The notes under the pieces were generated by a model, which saw nothing but the letters and a program-made list of their open reading frames with translations, searched no databases and was not told the origin of the DNA. Source: Hyphomicrobiaceae bacterium (GTDB lineage: Bacteria; Pseudomonadota; Alphaproteobacteria; Rhizobiales; Devosiaceae). From it: a stretch of DNA of 64,000 nucleotides. The stretch spans positions 682,001 to 746,000 of the forward strand of contig JACKJF010000004.1 in NCBI GenBank assembly GCA_020638095.1. Reading direction: 5' to 3'. The first letter of the stretch is position 1; each line of letters starts with the position of its first letter. Positions 63,651 to 64,000 of the stretch are shown one piece after another. A program made the position numbers and the translations under genes.

Positions 63651-64000
63651 TCAGGCCATCGCCGCCTTGTAGCGCCGGACGGCCTCGGCAAAGCCGTAAA
63701 TCAGCGCGTCCGAGGTGATGCCCTGACCAATCGAGGCCTCGTCGACCTGCCCCGTTGCGCCAATCAGCGCCGGAAGATTCTCAAGGGTCAGGTCGTGCCC
63801 GATATTGATGCCAAGCTGCCGCCCACTCTTGGCATTGGTGTTGGCCCTTCGGGCCGCCGCCACGGTCGCGGCGAGGTTGGAAAGGTGTCTTTTCCCCTCG
63901 TCGGTTCCAAAAGTCGCACCATATGGGCCTGTGTAGAGTTCAACGCGATCGGCGCCCACCATCGCGGCGCGGGCCGGCGCCTGATCATCTTCGTCAATGA
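63651..64000 (-). CDS. pdxJ: Pyridoxine 5'-phosphate synthase PdxJ, partial
   Basis: The C-terminal about 116 residues of PdxJ, the last enzyme of the DXP-dependent vitamin B6 pathway. The gene continues beyond the window edge. DRVELYTGPYGATFGT, GINIGHDLTLENLPALIGATGQVDEASIGQGITSDALIYG and the terminal helix match PdxJ. The upstream residues IDEDDQAPARAAMVGADRVELY fit the same frame. It ends 72 nt from DUF4403 on the same strand. Confidence 0.92.
   Translation of the reverse strand, partial: IDEDDQAPARAAMVGADRVELYTGPYGATFGTDEGKRHLSNLAATVAAARRANTNAKSGRQLGINIGHDLTLENLPALIGATGQVDEASIGQGITSDALIYGFAEAVRRYKAAMA

Overview
The window reads as chromosomal DNA of an alphaproteobacterium of the order Hyphomicrobiales (Rhizobiales), most likely Devosia-like. 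This is inferred from a FliX/FlbT/FlaF flagellar set, CtrA-type TTAA-N7-TTAA boxes, a Growth Pole Ring (GPR/RgsE)-type giant protein, a single-cysteine alphaproteobacterial DksA, a ferredoxin-linked sulfite reductase cluster and generally high G+C. I see no prophage, insertion sequence, CRISPR array or rRNA. There is one tRNA (Lys, anticodon CTT).

Layout. 93-2635: M32 carboxypeptidase and a methyltransferase-like protein. 2750-3768: dksA and fliX. 4035-5966: flgI, a FlgJ-type rod-binding protein and a FlgN-like chaperone, followed by a small unknown gene at 6107. 6574-11356: two tandem giant flagellins, then flbT and flaF. 11436-16211: flgE-flgK-flgL on the opposite strand. 16435-16555: a RIME-like palindromic repeat. 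16576-21084: a P-loop protein, metA, and a YcjX/YcjF pair. 21085-28283: a LysE exporter, then a minus-strand sulfur-assimilation run (cysG, DUF2849, cysI, a cysH-DUF934 fusion, ferredoxin reductase, ferredoxin) and a second ferredoxin. 28385-33522: an Hpt protein divergent from the giant GPR-like gene. 33625-43569: metallophosphoesterase, LysE, an exported GH3 hexosaminidase, GNAT, flippase plus FemAB-like protein, TerC, a DenD-like dehydrogenase, an alpha/beta hydrolase and a PatB/MalY aminotransferase. 43695-48590: tRNA-Lys, DUF2127, leuA, membrane proteins and a B12-binding radical SAM protein. 48766-57220: a two-gene ABC transporter, a UPF0303 protein, ArsR plus two SRPBCC genes, marR-emrA-emrB and an RTX protein. 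57513-64000: ilvC with a TetR gene, a hydrolase-OsmC fusion, an old-yellow enzyme, a DUF4403 protein and the end of pdxJ.

How it works together. The first 16 kb is a late flagellar region with a readable regulatory hierarchy. There is a CtrA-type box before fliX and near-perfect sigma-54 promoters before flgI and flgE. The two flagellins share a TTAA-N6-TTAA promoter block and a 5' leader next to the shine-dalgarno, which is the expected target of the FlbT encoded just downstream. The sulfur cluster encodes a whole electron path, NADPH to reductase to ferredoxin to CysI, with no CysJ. A perfect CtrA-type box before the GPR-like gene suggests that polar growth and flagellar assembly may share cell-cycle control.

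Most notable observations: a 461-bp tract exchanged between the flagellin genes with only two mismatches, and a flagellin length difference fully explained by one 111-aa and one 22-aa module; CtrA boxes at fliX, the unknown 6107 gene and the GPR gene; the CysH-DUF934 fusion; MetA with Ala at the specificity position 111; and a duplicated ilvC tail embedded among palindromes.
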